Of a stretch of DNA of 64,000 bases, positions 38,976 through 48,725 are shown piece after piece; positions within the stretch are counted from its first letter, which is position 1, and every line of letters begins with the position of its first letter. The stretch spans positions 248,001 through 312,000 of the forward strand of contig JADJLN010000019.1 of NCBI GenBank assembly GCA_016710115.1, in the 5' to 3' direction. The stretch comes from Saprospiraceae bacterium. Lineage in GTDB: Bacteria; Bacteroidota; Bacteroidia; Chitinophagales; Saprospiraceae. The notes under the pieces are model-generated. The model saw nothing but the letters and a program-made list of their open reading frames with translations. It had not been told where the DNA came from and did not search any database. Made by a program: the position numbers and the translations under genes.

Positions 38976-38983
38976 CAAAAGTA
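38976..38983 (-). promoter_or_regulatory. Bacteroidota -7 promoter element of the PAP2-like gene
   Basis: Read on the minus strand this is TACTTTTG, 4 bases before the ATG at 38971, so the transcript would be almost leaderless. Confidence 0.5.
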
Positions 38984-39079
38984 TGCAGATGAACACGTAC
39001 CCTGTTATCTTGGGCCGGAACTATGGATTATTCGTGAAAAACACGAAGAACCTGTAACTTTCAGTCTACTCGTTGGTCA

Positions 39080-39589
39080 ATGCCTATGGATGTCAAAGAC
39101 TTTCAACGGCTCTTTTTGCCGCTTCGCCATAAACTGTACCGCTTCGCATTGAAGTTTGTACGGGATCAGATGGCTGCGGAAGACATTGTGCAGGAAGTAT
39201 TTCTGCGAATATGGAACAAAGGGCAGGATATGGTAAATCTGGAACATCCGGAAGCTTATTGCATGACCATGACTCGAAACCTATCTCTCAATTACCTGAA
39301 AGCCAAGAGCCGGCAGAATGTCGGCCTTGATTCTGCAGGTGAACAGGTAGGCACTCAGGTCGCAGCCGACAGGATGATGATGATCAATGAACGGGTTGTC
39401 GTTCTGAAGGCGTTCATCAAAACCTTGTCTGAACGGCAACAATTGGTCCTTCATTTGCGGGAGGTAGAAGAATTGACTTACGACGAGATCGCCAGTACAC
39501 TGGAAATTTCTCTGGCAATGGTCAAATCGGAGCTTTTTCGTGCGAGACAGACGTTGAAAAAGAAAATGGAAGGACATGGAAGCAATTAA
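39080..39589 (+). CDS. ECF-type RNA polymerase sigma factor
   Basis: The 169-residue protein has sigma region 2 (KFVRDQMAAEDIVQEVFLRIW, the DIVQEVF core typical of ECF factors) and region 4 (LHLREVEELTYDEIASTLEISLAMVKSELFRARQTL, a helix-turn-helix that binds the -35 element). An alternative start is Met3 at 39086. The next gene overlaps by 14 bp and encodes the probable anti-sigma factor, followed by a DUF4252 protein; this trio recurs in Bacteroidota envelope-stress operons. Confidence 0.93.
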   Translation: MPMDVKDFQRLFLPLRHKLYRFALKFVRDQMAAEDIVQEVFLRIWNKGQDMVNLEHPEAYCMTMTRNLSLNYLKAKSRQNVGLDSAGEQVGTQVAADRMMMINERVVVLKAFIKTLSERQQLVLHLREVEELTYDEIASTLEISLAMVKSELFRARQTLKKKMEGHGSN

Positions 39590-40070
39590 CCGGCAACAGA
39601 TTGAGGTCTTGCTTCAACGGTATTTTGAAGCAGAAACAGATATTCAGGAAGAACGCCAGCTCAAAGCCTATTTTCAACAGGAGACGATTGATCCAGCCTT
39701 TGAAAAATATCGCAATCTCTTTACCCTGACAGAATCGGATCGGCATATTGAAATCAGCGATGATTTTGAAGAAAAGCTGCTGGCCAGCATACAACATACA
39801 CCGGTAGTCCGCCTGTCCATCCGCCGGGTGATGGCTATCGCTGCATCCATTACCTTGATCCTGATCGCCGGTTGGTGGGGTATGTACCGAACACAAACCG
39901 ACGCCACAGAATCTATGGCAATGGAAGATACATATGAGGACCCCGAAGAGGCCTACAGACAAGTTACTGCCGCGTTAGCCCTGATGTCATCCACGATGGA
40001 CAAGGGTCAACAGATGACCATTCAGTCCGTTGCTCCTGCACAGGAGCTGGGCGTTATCCAAATGAATTAG
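39576..40070 (+). CDS. Membrane-anchored probable anti-sigma factor
   Basis: The 164-residue protein has a cytoplasmic N-terminal part (about 1-80, with RYFEAETDIQEERQLKAYFQ typical of this group), one membrane helix (about 83-101, IRRVMAIAASITLILIAGWW) and a short acidic periplasmic tail. The 14-bp overlap with the sigma gene and the topology support an anti-sigma role, though no zinc-binding motif is present. Confidence 0.7.
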   Translation: MEAINRQQIEVLLQRYFEAETDIQEERQLKAYFQQETIDPAFEKYRNLFTLTESDRHIEISDDFEEKLLASIQHTPVVRLSIRRVMAIAASITLILIAGWWGMYRTQTDATESMAMEDTYEDPEEAYRQVTAALALMSSTMDKGQQMTIQSVAPAQELGVIQMN

Positions 40071-40091
40071 CCACGATTAAATCCTACTACC

Positions 40092-40601
40092 ATGAAATGG
40101 TTCCTTTCCCTCGGTTTATCACTGCTTTTCCTGCCTCTTTTCAGCCAGGACGATGCCATTTCCAAACATTTTAATGCATACCTGTCAGATGCACAGTTCA
40201 AGTCGGTTTATGTCAGCCCCAAGATGTTTGACGTGATCGCCACCAGTGATATTGAAAAAATGGATCCTGAGGTGAAGGCGTTGATCAAAAAGCTTCGCGG
40301 ACTGCGTGTGCTCCAGCGCGAAGGCCAGTCGGGCGTTGCCCTCTACCAGGAAGCCAACAAAAAACTGAGTGCCGCTAAATATGATGAGCTGATGACACTC
40401 AAGGAAAATGGAGAACAGATCCGGTTCTATACAATGGGACCAGGGAAAACCGTACAGGAACTCCTGCTCATGGTAGCCGGCCCCGATCGTTTTCTGATGT
40501 TGACCATGGTTGGGGAAATCGACCTCAATGCTGTCGCCAAACTGTCCAAAAACCTGAACCTGCAAGGTGCAGGCTATCTGGATAAAGTGAAGTCACGCTG
40601 A
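40092..40601 (+). CDS. DUF4252 family secreted protein
   Basis: The 169-residue protein has a signal peptide (MKWFLSLGLSLLFLPLFSQ) and the DUF4252 pattern (VYVSPKMFDVIA, LRGLRVLQREG, RFLMLTMVGEIDLNAVAKLS). Its function is not known. DUF4252 genes commonly follow an ECF sigma/anti-sigma pair in Bacteroidota, as here, and may be part of the envelope stress output. A strong bidirectional terminator follows. Confidence 0.85.
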   Translation: MKWFLSLGLSLLFLPLFSQDDAISKHFNAYLSDAQFKSVYVSPKMFDVIATSDIEKMDPEVKALIKKLRGLRVLQREGQSGVALYQEANKKLSAAKYDELMTLKENGEQIRFYTMGPGKTVQELLLMVAGPDRFLMLTMVGEIDLNAVAKLSKNLNLQGAGYLDKVKSR

Positions 40602-40623
40602 TCAGATCTGACCTTATCCATAC

Positions 40624-40660
40624 AAAAAGCCGCTGCGGAGACTATCCACAGCGGCTTTTA
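40624..40660. terminator. Bidirectional rho-independent terminator
   Basis: A perfect 12-bp inverted repeat (AAAAAGCCGCTG at 40624-40635 and CAGCGGCTTTTA at 40649-40660, one end mismatch) has A-run and T-run flanks. It lies between the convergent DUF4252 and OmpA genes and can serve both. Confidence 0.85.
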
Positions 40661-40690
40661 TATAAATTGAAAGAAGGTAATAATCGACCT

Positions 40691-42403
40691 CTACCGCAGA
40701 ATCAGTTCAAAATCCACGCGGCGATTGGTCTCCTTTCCAACATCGGTCTTGTTCTCTGCAATGGGTCGGCTTTCACCATACCCGGCATGCGTCATTCGTG
40801 TAGCGGAAACACCCTTACTGACCAGAAAATCATAACAGGCTTTTGCCCTGCCCTGTGACAGTTTCAGATTCGCCTCTTCCTGTCCATCACTGTCAGTATG
40901 ACCTTCGATCTTCAGGTTATAATCCGGGTATTTTGCCATGAGACCAACGATCTCTTTCAAGACCGGTACAGATGAAGAACGCAACCGGGTCTGGTTGGTC
41001 CGAAACTGCACATTTTTTATCGCAATGGCTATTTTTTCCAGGTCGGCTTTGTCGATCTCAGGACATCCCTGGTTTGTTGTCGATCCACTCACAGTTGGAC
41101 ATTTGTCAAGGCGATCGGCAACACCGTCGCCATCACTATCCGGGCACCCACTCAAAGCAACCAGGCCTTTTTCTGTCGGGCAGGTATCGTCCTGATCAGC
41201 AACACCATCTCCGTCCGTATCGGGACAACCATTCAGGGAAGCAAGCCCTGCAAGGGTCGGACAGGCATCCTGCCCATCTGCAAGACCATCTCCATCCGAA
41301 TCCGGGCAGCCGTTCAAGGCTTCTGGACCTTTCTCGTTTGGACACGCATCCTCACGATCCATCAGGCCATCTCCATCTGTATCCGGACACCCGTTGAAAA
41401 CGACCAGACCACCCTCCGTCGGACATGCATCCTGGCTATCCATGATCCCATCACCATCCGTGTCCGGACAGCCACCCAACGCCACCAGACCAGCAACGGA
41501 AGGACATTGATCTTCCCGATCTGCTATGCCATCTCCGTCACTGTCCGGACATCCAGCCAAAGCACTCGAACCGGGCACATCCGGACAGGCATCTTCCCGG
41601 TCGACAAGTCCATCGCCATCTCGATCCTGTTCACGGAACCGGTATGATAAACCCAGGCTGAGCGTCGATAGCCAATCATTATCTTCCGCATTCCGGGAAT
41701 CACTGGCCCCGTCCAGATAATCAGAAAAAGCAGGGATCATCAACGCCTCCAGGCCGATTGTCCACCGATCATTGAGGTAAAATTTCAACCCTGCACCAAC
41801 CGGCGTGATGAAATTGATCTTGCTAAAATCCTCGTTCAGTTCTTTCGGTGTAAAGGTGGCACCATTGGAACTTTCCAGATTTGTAGTGGGGTCAAAAATC
41901 AGGGCGCCCACCCCGGCAACGAGATAAGGCGAAACAGGTCGTTTCAATTTGATGGCATAATTGATCTGATTTCCGTCCTCATCAAAAAGTGTCTGACCCC
42001 CTTTCTTCAAGTCATCATAGGACAACCGGTTTCCAGCATAATCAAACAGACGGAGATTCCTGCGTTCGCGACCCAGAAGATTGAGTTCGACCATACCTTC
42101 CACGGCAAAAAAGGATGTTTTGAAATCAACCAGCGGGTTGGATGTTTTCAATTCGTCAAAATTGCGATCATCACCAGATATCTGGCCGAATAAACCCTGT
42201 CCTCTCACGGCCCAATTGTTCGTCAGATTGTATCGGTAGAAAAGACTGGCACCGATGTCGGTTTCCTGCACATAGGGTAATGTTTTCGCATTGATATCAC
42301 CCTGATAATTCCAACCCTGAAGAGAAATTCCGACTTCCGAACTTTGCGAATAAATCAGCATCGGTAACATCAGAACGGAAAGGAAGAGGTGTAATCGGCG
42401 CAT
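40691..42403 (-). CDS. OmpA family protein with N-terminal beta-barrel and TSP3 repeats
   Basis: The 570-residue outer-membrane protein has a signal peptide (MRRLHLFLSVLMLPMLIYSQ), an N-terminal beta-barrel (about 20-235), seven calcium-binding thrombospondin type 3 repeats of the DxDGDGxxDxxDxCP type (about 240-430) and an OmpA peptidoglycan-binding domain (IEGHTDSDGQEEANLKLSQGRAKA, then TDVGKETNRRVDFELIL). It links the outer membrane to peptidoglycan. The start at 42403 begins the signal peptide; the frame is open to 42475. A TAnnTTTG element lies 20 bases upstream. Confidence 0.93.
   Translation of the reverse strand: MRRLHLFLSVLMLPMLIYSQSSEVGISLQGWNYQGDINAKTLPYVQETDIGASLFYRYNLTNNWAVRGQGLFGQISGDDRNFDELKTSNPLVDFKTSFFAVEGMVELNLLGRERRNLRLFDYAGNRLSYDDLKKGGQTLFDEDGNQINYAIKLKRPVSPYLVAGVGALIFDPTTNLESSNGATFTPKELNEDFSKINFITPVGAGLKFYLNDRWTIGLEALMIPAFSDYLDGASDSRNAEDNDWLSTLSLGLSYRFREQDRDGDGLVDREDACPDVPGSSALAGCPDSDGDGIADREDQCPSVAGLVALGGCPDTDGDGIMDSQDACPTEGGLVVFNGCPDTDGDGLMDREDACPNEKGPEALNGCPDSDGDGLADGQDACPTLAGLASLNGCPDTDGDGVADQDDTCPTEKGLVALSGCPDSDGDGVADRLDKCPTVSGSTTNQGCPEIDKADLEKIAIAIKNVQFRTNQTRLRSSSVPVLKEIVGLMAKYPDYNLKIEGHTDSDGQEEANLKLSQGRAKACYDFLVSKGVSATRMTHAGYGESRPIAENKTDVGKETNRRVDFELILR
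41090..41630 (-). repeat. Seven tandem TSP3 coding repeats of about 75 bp
   Basis: Each unit encodes about 25 residues with the core DSDGDG-x-x-D-x-x-D-x-CP. Units are similar at the nucleotide level, so this stretch could expand or contract. Confidence 0.8.
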
Positions 42404-42423
42404 CGGGTCATCGTATTTAAGGA

Positions 42424-42431
42424 CAAATGTA
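42424..42431 (-). promoter_or_regulatory. Bacteroidota -7 promoter element of the OmpA gene
   Basis: Read on the minus strand this is TACATTTG, matching TAnnTTTG, 20 bases before the ATG at 42403. Confidence 0.45.
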
Positions 42432-42627
42432 GGAGGTAGATGGCAAATCGCCTTCCGTTTTAGAAAAACCGGCAATAAATTACCAATAAATTGATAGTTA
42501 GTTGATTGTATATCCTAAAATAAGAGGATAAAACAAAATAATACGTACGGAAAGCCATTATATTCAAGCTGCGCATTTTTTCAATAAACAGAACTTTCCC
42601 TATTTTACCTGGAGGTATATAAGGCCC

Positions 42628-44459
42628 ATGGAAAAAGAAGAAATTACCCGTCTTTTTGATTTTCTCACCTACGAACGACACCATTTTCCCCAGGAAAAAG
42701 CATTTGGCATCCGGGACGGAAAGAGGTGGGTATGGTGGAGTACGGATGATCTGGATGCATATTCCAGGCAGTTGGCAGCCGGTCTTCGACGGAAGGGATT
42801 AGAAGCAGGCGATAAGGTGGTTCTGGTGGATTATATCAACCGTCCCGAATGGGTGATTGCCGACCTGGCCTGCCAGCTGGCGGGACTGGTCAGTGTGCCG
42901 GTTTATCCGACGATCAGCAGCTCTGAATATGCCTACATTTTTAAGGATGCCGGTGTAAAGGCAGTCATGCTGGGCGGTGGGGACCTGTATGACAAGGTCT
43001 CGGCAGCTGGAAGGGAATCAGGGGTGGACCTCCTCATTTCATTCGAACAACGACCGGAGTGTATATCCTGGCGTGATCTGTTGGAGGAGGAGACTGCAGC
43101 ATTGGAGCGTGAACGAGATACGATTCGTCCGGATCAGTTGGCGACCATCATCTATACATCAGGGACGACCGGTTATCCGAAGGGCGTGATGCTGGACCAT
43201 CGCAGCATCGTCTTCAATGTGAAGACCATACTCCCCATGATCCCGGTATCTGTCGGTCAACGGACATTGAGCTTCCTGCCACTGTGTCATATTTTCGAGC
43301 GCGCAGTCTCCTATGCATATATGTATGCCGGGGTGTCGGCAGCATTTACCACTCCGGATCAACTGGGTGGTGATGATGGGGATCTGCGCACCATCCGGCC
43401 TCATTTTTTCAGTACCGTTCCCCGTCTGCTGGAGAAGGTTTACGAAAAGATCTACAATAAAGGATTGGCTCTCCGAGGCCTGAAACGAGGCCTGTTTTTC
43501 TGGGCGATGCGACTGACTGAAGATTATGAATATGACAAGCCCTATCACGGACTGGCGTTGATCAAACGCAAGATTGCTGACAAACTGATCTTTTCCAAAT
43601 GGCGGGAGGCCCTGGGAGGTGAGGTTCGGGGCATTATTACCGGAGCAGCCCCCTGCCCGGTCAAAATGGCCCAGGTCTTTTCTGCTGCAGGCATTCCGAT
43701 CAGAGAGGGTTATGGTCTTACCGAAGCAGCTCCGGGTATCTGCATCACCCGTTTTGAACCGGGAATGGCGAAACTGGGCACTGTAGGACCACCCATCGAC
43801 GGGGTCGAGGTTCGGATCGAAGCCGATGATCCGAACTATGGCCCGGGAGAGGGAGATCCTGAGCAAAGGGCCCAATCAGATGATGGGCTATTACAACAAA
43901 CCGGAGGAAGACGCAAAGGTCTTCCGATGGATCGACGGAGAGCGCTGGTTGTGCACCGGTGATGTCGGTCGTTGGGTGGAAGGGGAAAATGGGATCCGAT
44001 TCCTGCAGATCACCGACCGGAAGAAGGAGTTGATGAAAACCTCGGGGAGGCAAATATGTCGCTCCGGCTCCGATTGAAAGCAAGCTGAAGGAAGAATTCC
44101 TCATCGAACAGGTGATGGTACTGGGCGACAATCGGAAATTTGTCTCGGCATTGATCCTGCCGGCAGAAACGGCTCTTCGTGACTGGTGTGCACACAAGGA
44201 GATTCCCTGGACGACCCGATCGGAAATGCTCACCAACCCGCTGGTGGTGGACAAATTTCAACGGATCATCACTGCGCTGAATCCTCGTTTTGGCAAGGTA
44301 GAACAGATCAAACGCTTTCGCTTGTTACCCGATACCTGGGAACCGGTCAAGTCGGACGGAAGTCTTTCAGAACTCACTCCCACCCTCAAACTCAAGCGCC
44401 GGGTCATCCTGGAGAAATACGAATCAATCATTGAGGAGATCTATCACGATCACTCCTGA
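42628..44459 (+). pseudogene. Long-chain acyl-CoA synthetase (AMP-forming), two frameshifts
   Basis: The AMP-binding enzyme has the phosphate-binding loop IIYTSGTTGYPKGV, the motif LPLCHIFERA, REGYGLTEAAPGI and the hinge region LQITDRKKELMKTSGGKYVAPAPIE when read across frames. It activates long-chain fatty acids to acyl-CoA. The frame breaks near 43857 (a short G run; PGEG must join EILSKGPNQMMGYY) and near 44046 (one extra G; KTSG must join GKYVAPAP). Repaired length is about 610 residues, normal for the family. Both breaks are in G homopolymers, pointing to sequence error. The comM gene follows 14 bp downstream. Confidence 0.85.
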
Positions 44460-44473
44460 CCAGATTTTTGAAG

Positions 44474-46033
44474 ATGTTGGTGAAGACGTATTCCAGTGCT
44501 GTATTCGGGGTTGATGCCCGGACGATTACTGTAGAAGTCAATCTGGGAGGGCCGATCACGTCCCATACCAAGGTGGGTTATCACATGGTCGGTTTGCCGG
44601 ATAATGCCGTTCGGGAAGGATTTCAACGGATCAGCGCGGCCATCAAGAATGTGGGCAAACGGATGCCCAATATGCAGTTGGTCATCAATCTGGCGCCGGC
44701 GGATGTACGCAAGGAAGGCTCTGCGTTTGACCTGCCGATTGCACTGGGCATACTGGCGGCATCGGGACAATTGCCGACAGAACAACTGGAAAACCTGGTC
44801 ATGCTGGGTGAGCTTTCACTGGATGGGGGTATTCGCCCGGTCAAGGGTTGTTTACCCATGGCCATCCAGGCCAGACAGGAAAAGTACAAGGGCATTCTGT
44901 TGCCAAAAGCCAATGCCCGGGAAGCGGCCATTGTCAATGATCTGGATGTGTATGGGATCGACAGTCTGGAAGAAGCCATTGCCCTGCTGGAGGATCGGTC
45001 CGATCTGAAACCGCTGCACGTGGATACCCGGGAGATCTTCCAGGAACAGCGGGATCATTATCTGGTCGACTTCTCTGATGTCAAGGGACAGGAAAACATC
45101 AAGCGGGCTCTCGAACTGACTGCCGCCGGCGGTCACAATGCGATATTGATTGGTCCTCCGGGAGCGGGCAAAACGATGCTGGCCCGACGGATGTCCACCA
45201 TCCTTCCGCCGTTGACCCTCCATGAGGCGCTGGAAACGACGAAGATCCATTCAGTGGCCGGTGTCTTGCCCGCGGACAGTGGGCTGATCACGTCCCGGCC
45301 GTTTCGCAGCCCGCACCATACCATCAGTGATGTCGCCCTGGTGGGTGGTGGCTCCAACCCGCATCCGGGCGAGATCTCCCTCGCGCATAATGGCGTCCTT
45401 TTTCTGGATGAACTTCCGGAGTTCAAGCGCACGGTACTGGAGGTGATGCGCCAACCCATGGAGGAACGACGAGTCACCATCGCCCGGGCGCGGTTCAGTG
45501 TGGACTATCCGGCCAGCTTCATGCTCATTGCCTCCATGAACCCCTGTCCGTGCGGATATTACAACCATCCGGAGAAGGACTGTGTGTGTGCGCCGGGTGT
45601 GGTCAAACGGTATCTCACCAAGATCTCCGGTCCTCTGCTTGACCGGATCGACCTGCATGTGGAGGTGACGCCGGTGTCGTATGACGAGCTCGCGGGTACA
45701 ACCCGGCCATCGGAATCGAGCGGGGATATCCGGTCTCGGGTGGAACAGGCCCGTCAGATTCAGGCCCACCGGTTCAGGGAGCTGCCGGAGATCTACTGCA
45801 ATGCCCAGATGCCCAGCCGGATGGTGCAGGAGGTCTGCCAGATCAACCAGGCCGGAACAACGCTGTTGAAGACGGCCATGCAGCGTCTGCAGTTGTCCGC
45901 CAGGGCGTATGACCGTATCCTGAAGGTGGCGCGCACAGCGGCTGATCTGGCGGGAAGCGACGAGATCAGGGTAGAGCATCTGGCGGAAGCCATTCAGTAC
46001 CGGAGTCTGGACCGGGAAGGCTGGGCAGGGTAG
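44474..46033 (+). CDS. comM: YifB/ComM-type Mg-chelatase-like AAA ATPase
   Basis: The 519-residue protein has an N-terminal Lon-protease-like fold region (ALGILAASGQ, LDGGIRPVKG), a central AAA module with Walker A GPPGAGKTML and Walker B LFLDELPEFKR, the cysteine cluster MNPCPCGYYNHPEKDCVC, and a C-terminal Mg-chelatase-like domain (SARAYDRILKVARTAADLAG). ComM is a hexameric helicase that promotes branch migration during natural transformation. Start at 44474 (MLVKTYSSAVFG) matches the family; Met at 44468 is an alternative. Confidence 0.95.
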   Translation: MLVKTYSSAVFGVDARTITVEVNLGGPITSHTKVGYHMVGLPDNAVREGFQRISAAIKNVGKRMPNMQLVINLAPADVRKEGSAFDLPIALGILAASGQLPTEQLENLVMLGELSLDGGIRPVKGCLPMAIQARQEKYKGILLPKANAREAAIVNDLDVYGIDSLEEAIALLEDRSDLKPLHVDTREIFQEQRDHYLVDFSDVKGQENIKRALELTAAGGHNAILIGPPGAGKTMLARRMSTILPPLTLHEALETTKIHSVAGVLPADSGLITSRPFRSPHHTISDVALVGGGSNPHPGEISLAHNGVLFLDELPEFKRTVLEVMRQPMEERRVTIARARFSVDYPASFMLIASMNPCPCGYYNHPEKDCVCAPGVVKRYLTKISGPLLDRIDLHVEVTPVSYDELAGTTRPSESSGDIRSRVEQARQIQAHRFRELPEIYCNAQMPSRMVQEVCQINQAGTTLLKTAMQRLQLSARAYDRILKVARTAADLAGSDEIRVEHLAEAIQYRSLDREGWAG

Positions 46034-46088
46034 GAAGAGAGAGGATTACCGTGGAACCATCCTGTAACCAGCGAAGCGATACAAATGA

Positions 46089-46514
46089 ATGAACAAAGCA
46101 ATCATACAGCAATCCATGAGTACTGAAATAGAAGCATACCATCTCCGCCAAACACCCGATGACCGGGTTATTTGTGCACGACTGGCTGAAGTGATCGACA
46201 CCGTCCTGTCAGATGCGGAGAAGAAGATCTGGCATGCCCATCCCGTCTGGTTTCTGGATGGCAACCCCATTGTCGGGTATAGCCGACAAAAGGCGGGCAT
46301 CCGGCTGATGTTCTGGAGTGGTGCCGATTTTGAGGAAGAACGACTGCACATCCGGGGGAAGAAGTTCAAGGATGCGTCCATACTGGTTCAGCAGGTATCC
46401 GATCTGGATGTAGAGGAGTTGACCCGATGGTTGCAGAAGGCGCGTGTCATCCAATGGGATTACAAAAATATTGTCAGGCGAAAAGGTGTCTTACTCAAAC
46501 TGGAAACCAGATGA
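46089..46514 (+). CDS. DUF1801 family protein
   Basis: The 141-residue protein has DUF1801 features (WHAHPVWFLDGNPIVGYS, IRLMFWSGADFEEE). An alternative start is Met10 at 46116. It overlaps the following DUF2200 gene by 4 bp (ATGA), so the two are translationally coupled. Function is not known. Confidence 0.8.
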   Translation: MNKAIIQQSMSTEIEAYHLRQTPDDRVICARLAEVIDTVLSDAEKKIWHAHPVWFLDGNPIVGYSRQKAGIRLMFWSGADFEEERLHIRGKKFKDASILVQQVSDLDVEELTRWLQKARVIQWDYKNIVRRKGVLLKLETR

Positions 46515-46873
46515 ACGTCACTCCCGAACACAACGAACGGATTGCCCGGCTGACCTTTGCATCAGTCTATCCGCACTATGTCACGAAGGTGGAAAAGAAA
46601 GGGCGAACGAAAGAAGAGTTACATCAGGTTATCGAGTGGCTGACCGGGTTTGATGAGAAGACGATCCAGGCTCTGATTGACGAGAAGGTGACATTTGCCA
46701 CCTTCTTTGAACGAGCCACCATCCACCCGAATGCGGAGTTGATCACCGGGGTCATTTGTGGCTATAGGATCGAGGACATAACATATCCACTGACCCGGCA
46801 GGCCCGATACATGGACAAGCTGGTAGATGAACTGGCCAGAGGAAAAAAGATGGAAAACATTCTGAGAGGATGA
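46511..46873 (+). CDS. DUF2200 family protein
   Basis: The 120-residue protein matches DUF2200 closely: RIARLTFASVYPHYVTKVEK, KEELHQVIEWLTGFDE, and a helical C-terminus ending KKMENILRG. The start at 46511 overlaps the DUF1801 stop; frames upstream are open but lack family similarity. DUF2200 proteins often sit near DUF1801 or other small cytosolic proteins; no activity is established. Confidence 0.85.
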   Translation: MNVTPEHNERIARLTFASVYPHYVTKVEKKGRTKEELHQVIEWLTGFDEKTIQALIDEKVTFATFFERATIHPNAELITGVICGYRIEDITYPLTRQARYMDKLVDELARGKKMENILRG

Positions 46874-46940
46874 TCGATCTTCTTTCCGGAAGGAGTCTGG
46901 ATGAGTGAACCACGGATTCAATCGGGGAGGGCATAGCTGT

Positions 46941-47155
46941 TCAAACCGGGTGGTTGTTCAGAACGGTTGGCAGCTGCAAGAAGTGGACGATTTCGGAGCC
47001 AAAATCGGCCTGGCACCGATGAATCATCTCGTGGATTAAGGTTGTAATTCCAAACAGAAGAATATGGTTGGACAAGGCGACCACTTCTCCTAACTAGTAA
47101 TAGGGACCCGGTAGATCTCTTTGATGAATTCGGCCAGTTCTCGTCTCTGAACCAT
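46941..47155 (-). pseudogene. Remnant of a small SprT-like HExxH protein
   Basis: Read on the minus strand, ATG 47155 starts MVQRRELAEFIKEIYRVPIT, then after a stop or frame change the other frame gives GEVVALSNHILLFGITTLIHEMIHRCQADFGSE and ends at TGA 46941-46943. The HEMIH motif resembles zinc-metalloprotease SprT-like proteins, but the rest of that family is absent. It may be a decayed gene or a short intact one with a sequence error. Confidence 0.35.
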
Positions 47156-47205
47156 CCGCAAAGTTTTTTTAATCAGGTCCACATCAACCCGCCAACTACA
47201 GATTC

Positions 47206-47707
47206 ATGAAATATCTCATTCTCCTCCTCATCGCTCTCCTTTCCCTGGCATCTTCCTGCCAAAAGGAGGACATGCACACCGATGAACACAAAAACATCTT
47301 TCGCTGCAAGGTCAATGGCGTAGAATGGACACCTCATTGTATCTCCGACCCCCTCTTTGGTTGTGATGCTGTGGATTGCCAGTACTATAAAGAGGATAAA
47401 TCCATTCAAATTTCCTCAAAAGTGAATATCATGACAATTATTGATCAATTATTAGAATTTATAAGTATGGTGTAATGATTGGAGAAAATCTATTCAAAAA
47501 TCTAGTGGGTACGAATTTTCAAACAGAAAATTTTCCCTGTGGTTATTACAATATGGACACTCTTCAAAGTTAGTATTTAATTTATAATATTGATTCAACA
47601 AATTTCATTCAAGGATCATTTGAGTTTAGTGCAATTGAACTGGACAATTCTGTTCAGATACTATTAAAATCACAGATGGATATTTTGATCTTGAGTATCG
47701 GTTTTAA
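47206..47707 (+). pseudogene. Cassette copy 1: decayed DUF6252-like lipoprotein
   Basis: The first 70 codons nearly match the intact copy at 48104 (lipoprotein signal MKYLILLLIALLSLASSC, then FRCKVNGVEWTPHCISDPLF). After about 47430 the frame shifts several times, although nucleotide similarity to copy 2 continues to the TAA at 47705-47707. It is a dead duplicate. Confidence 0.8.
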
Positions 47708-47755
47708 TCTCAAGTAATAATTAACCCTTCACAGAAATTTTCGAGATTTCCCTAG

Positions 47756-47803
47756 AAATCACAAGCCTGACTATTTCCATTTTCTCACCTAATTTCTCTC
47801 CCC
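47756..47803 (+). repeat. Conserved leader upstream of the large cassette gene (copy 1 of 3)
   Basis: A pyrimidine-rich stretch of about 45 bp directly before the ATG recurs almost unchanged at 48678-48725 and 51226-51273. Its conservation next to decayed coding sequence suggests it was copied with the cassette and may carry the promoter or ribosome site. Confidence 0.75.
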
Positions 47804-47970
47804 ATGAAAACGATTTATATCTTCCTCCTCATGTTGTCTTCACTATCCATCTTACAGGCTCAAGTACCTGCAGTACCCTTGAAGACAAGATCTTTACTGT
47901 ACTCAGTAAGCTGGATTTTAGTGCCCTTCAAACAGGCATCCATATTGACCGATCACCAGCCTGGGTGTGT
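47804..47970 (+). pseudogene. Cassette copy 1: 5' fragment of the large T9SS protein gene
   Basis: About 165 bp nearly identical to the starts at 48726 and 51274 (signal MKTIYIFLLMLSSLSILQAQVP), with a small deletion that shifts frame. Similarity ends after 'ccagcctgggtg'; the next bases are unrelated. Confidence 0.8.
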
Positions 47971-48103
47971 ACGAAATAATTTTAGTTGATTCGTGGCAAT
48001 ATGTAATAAATAAATATTTATTTGTGGCAACATTCGCCCAATTGAAGCTACCGACCACCCGATCTTTACATCAATTCCGCTTCAACCTGTCCATTGCTGA
48101 TTC

Positions 48104-48622
48104 ATGAAATATCTCATTCTCCTCCTCATCGCCCTTCTCTCCCTGGCATCTTCCTGTCAGAAAGAGGATATGCCCTCCGATGGACACAAGAACATCTTTC
48201 GCTGCAAGGTCAATGGCGTAGAATGGACCCCGCATTGTATTTCCGACCCTCTCTTTGGCTGTGATGCTGTGGATTGCCAGTACTATAAAGAGGATAAATC
48301 CATTGAAATTTCCTCAATAAGTGAATATAGTGACAATTCAATTGATCAATTCATTAGAATTTATAAGTATGGTGTAATGATTGGAGAAAATGAAATTCAA
48401 AAATCTAGTGGGTACGAATTTTCAAACCAAAATATGCCATTTCCTTGCGGTTATTACAATATGGACACTACCAAAGTTCATCGGCTTACAATTTTAAATA
48501 TTGACACAACAAATTTCACAATCGAGGGCTCATTTGAGTTTGATGCAATTGATCGGGACAATTTATGCTCCGATACAGTAAAAATAACAGATGGATACTT
48601 TAAACTAACATACCGGTTTTAA
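48104..48622 (+). CDS. Cassette copy 2: DUF6252-like lipoprotein, intact
   Basis: The 172-residue lipoprotein has a signal with lipobox ASSC (MKYLILLLIALLSLASSC), a pattern FRCKVNGVEWTPHC and a C-terminal strand region TVKITDGYFKLTYRF like DUF6252 proteins of Bacteroidota. It has several paired cysteines (CISD..GCDAVDC). The upstream end of the cassette shares a sequence around 47999-48035 with the region before copy 3. It is always followed by the large T9SS gene, so the two products may work together at the surface, the lipoprotein perhaps as inhibitor, anchor or chaperone (inference). Confidence 0.7.
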   Translation: MKYLILLLIALLSLASSCQKEDMPSDGHKNIFRCKVNGVEWTPHCISDPLFGCDAVDCQYYKEDKSIEISSISEYSDNSIDQFIRIYKYGVMIGENEIQKSSGYEFSNQNMPFPCGYYNMDTTKVHRLTILNIDTTNFTIEGSFEFDAIDRDNLCSDTVKITDGYFKLTYRF

Positions 48623-48725
48623 TCTGTCCTTTTAATCTGTTCTAAAGCGAGTTAGATTTATTTCGAGATTTACCTTGAAATCACAAGCCTGACTATTTCC
48701 ATTTTCTCACCCAATTTCTCTCCCC

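Noticed and set aside
41090..41630. CRISPR-like or satellite repeat
   Set aside because: The periodicity of about 75 bp is the coding repeat of TSP3 calcium-binding motifs in the OmpA protein.
45251..45979. Minus-strand open frame of 242 codons
   Set aside because: It lies fully antisense to the well-conserved comM gene and arises from its high GC content.
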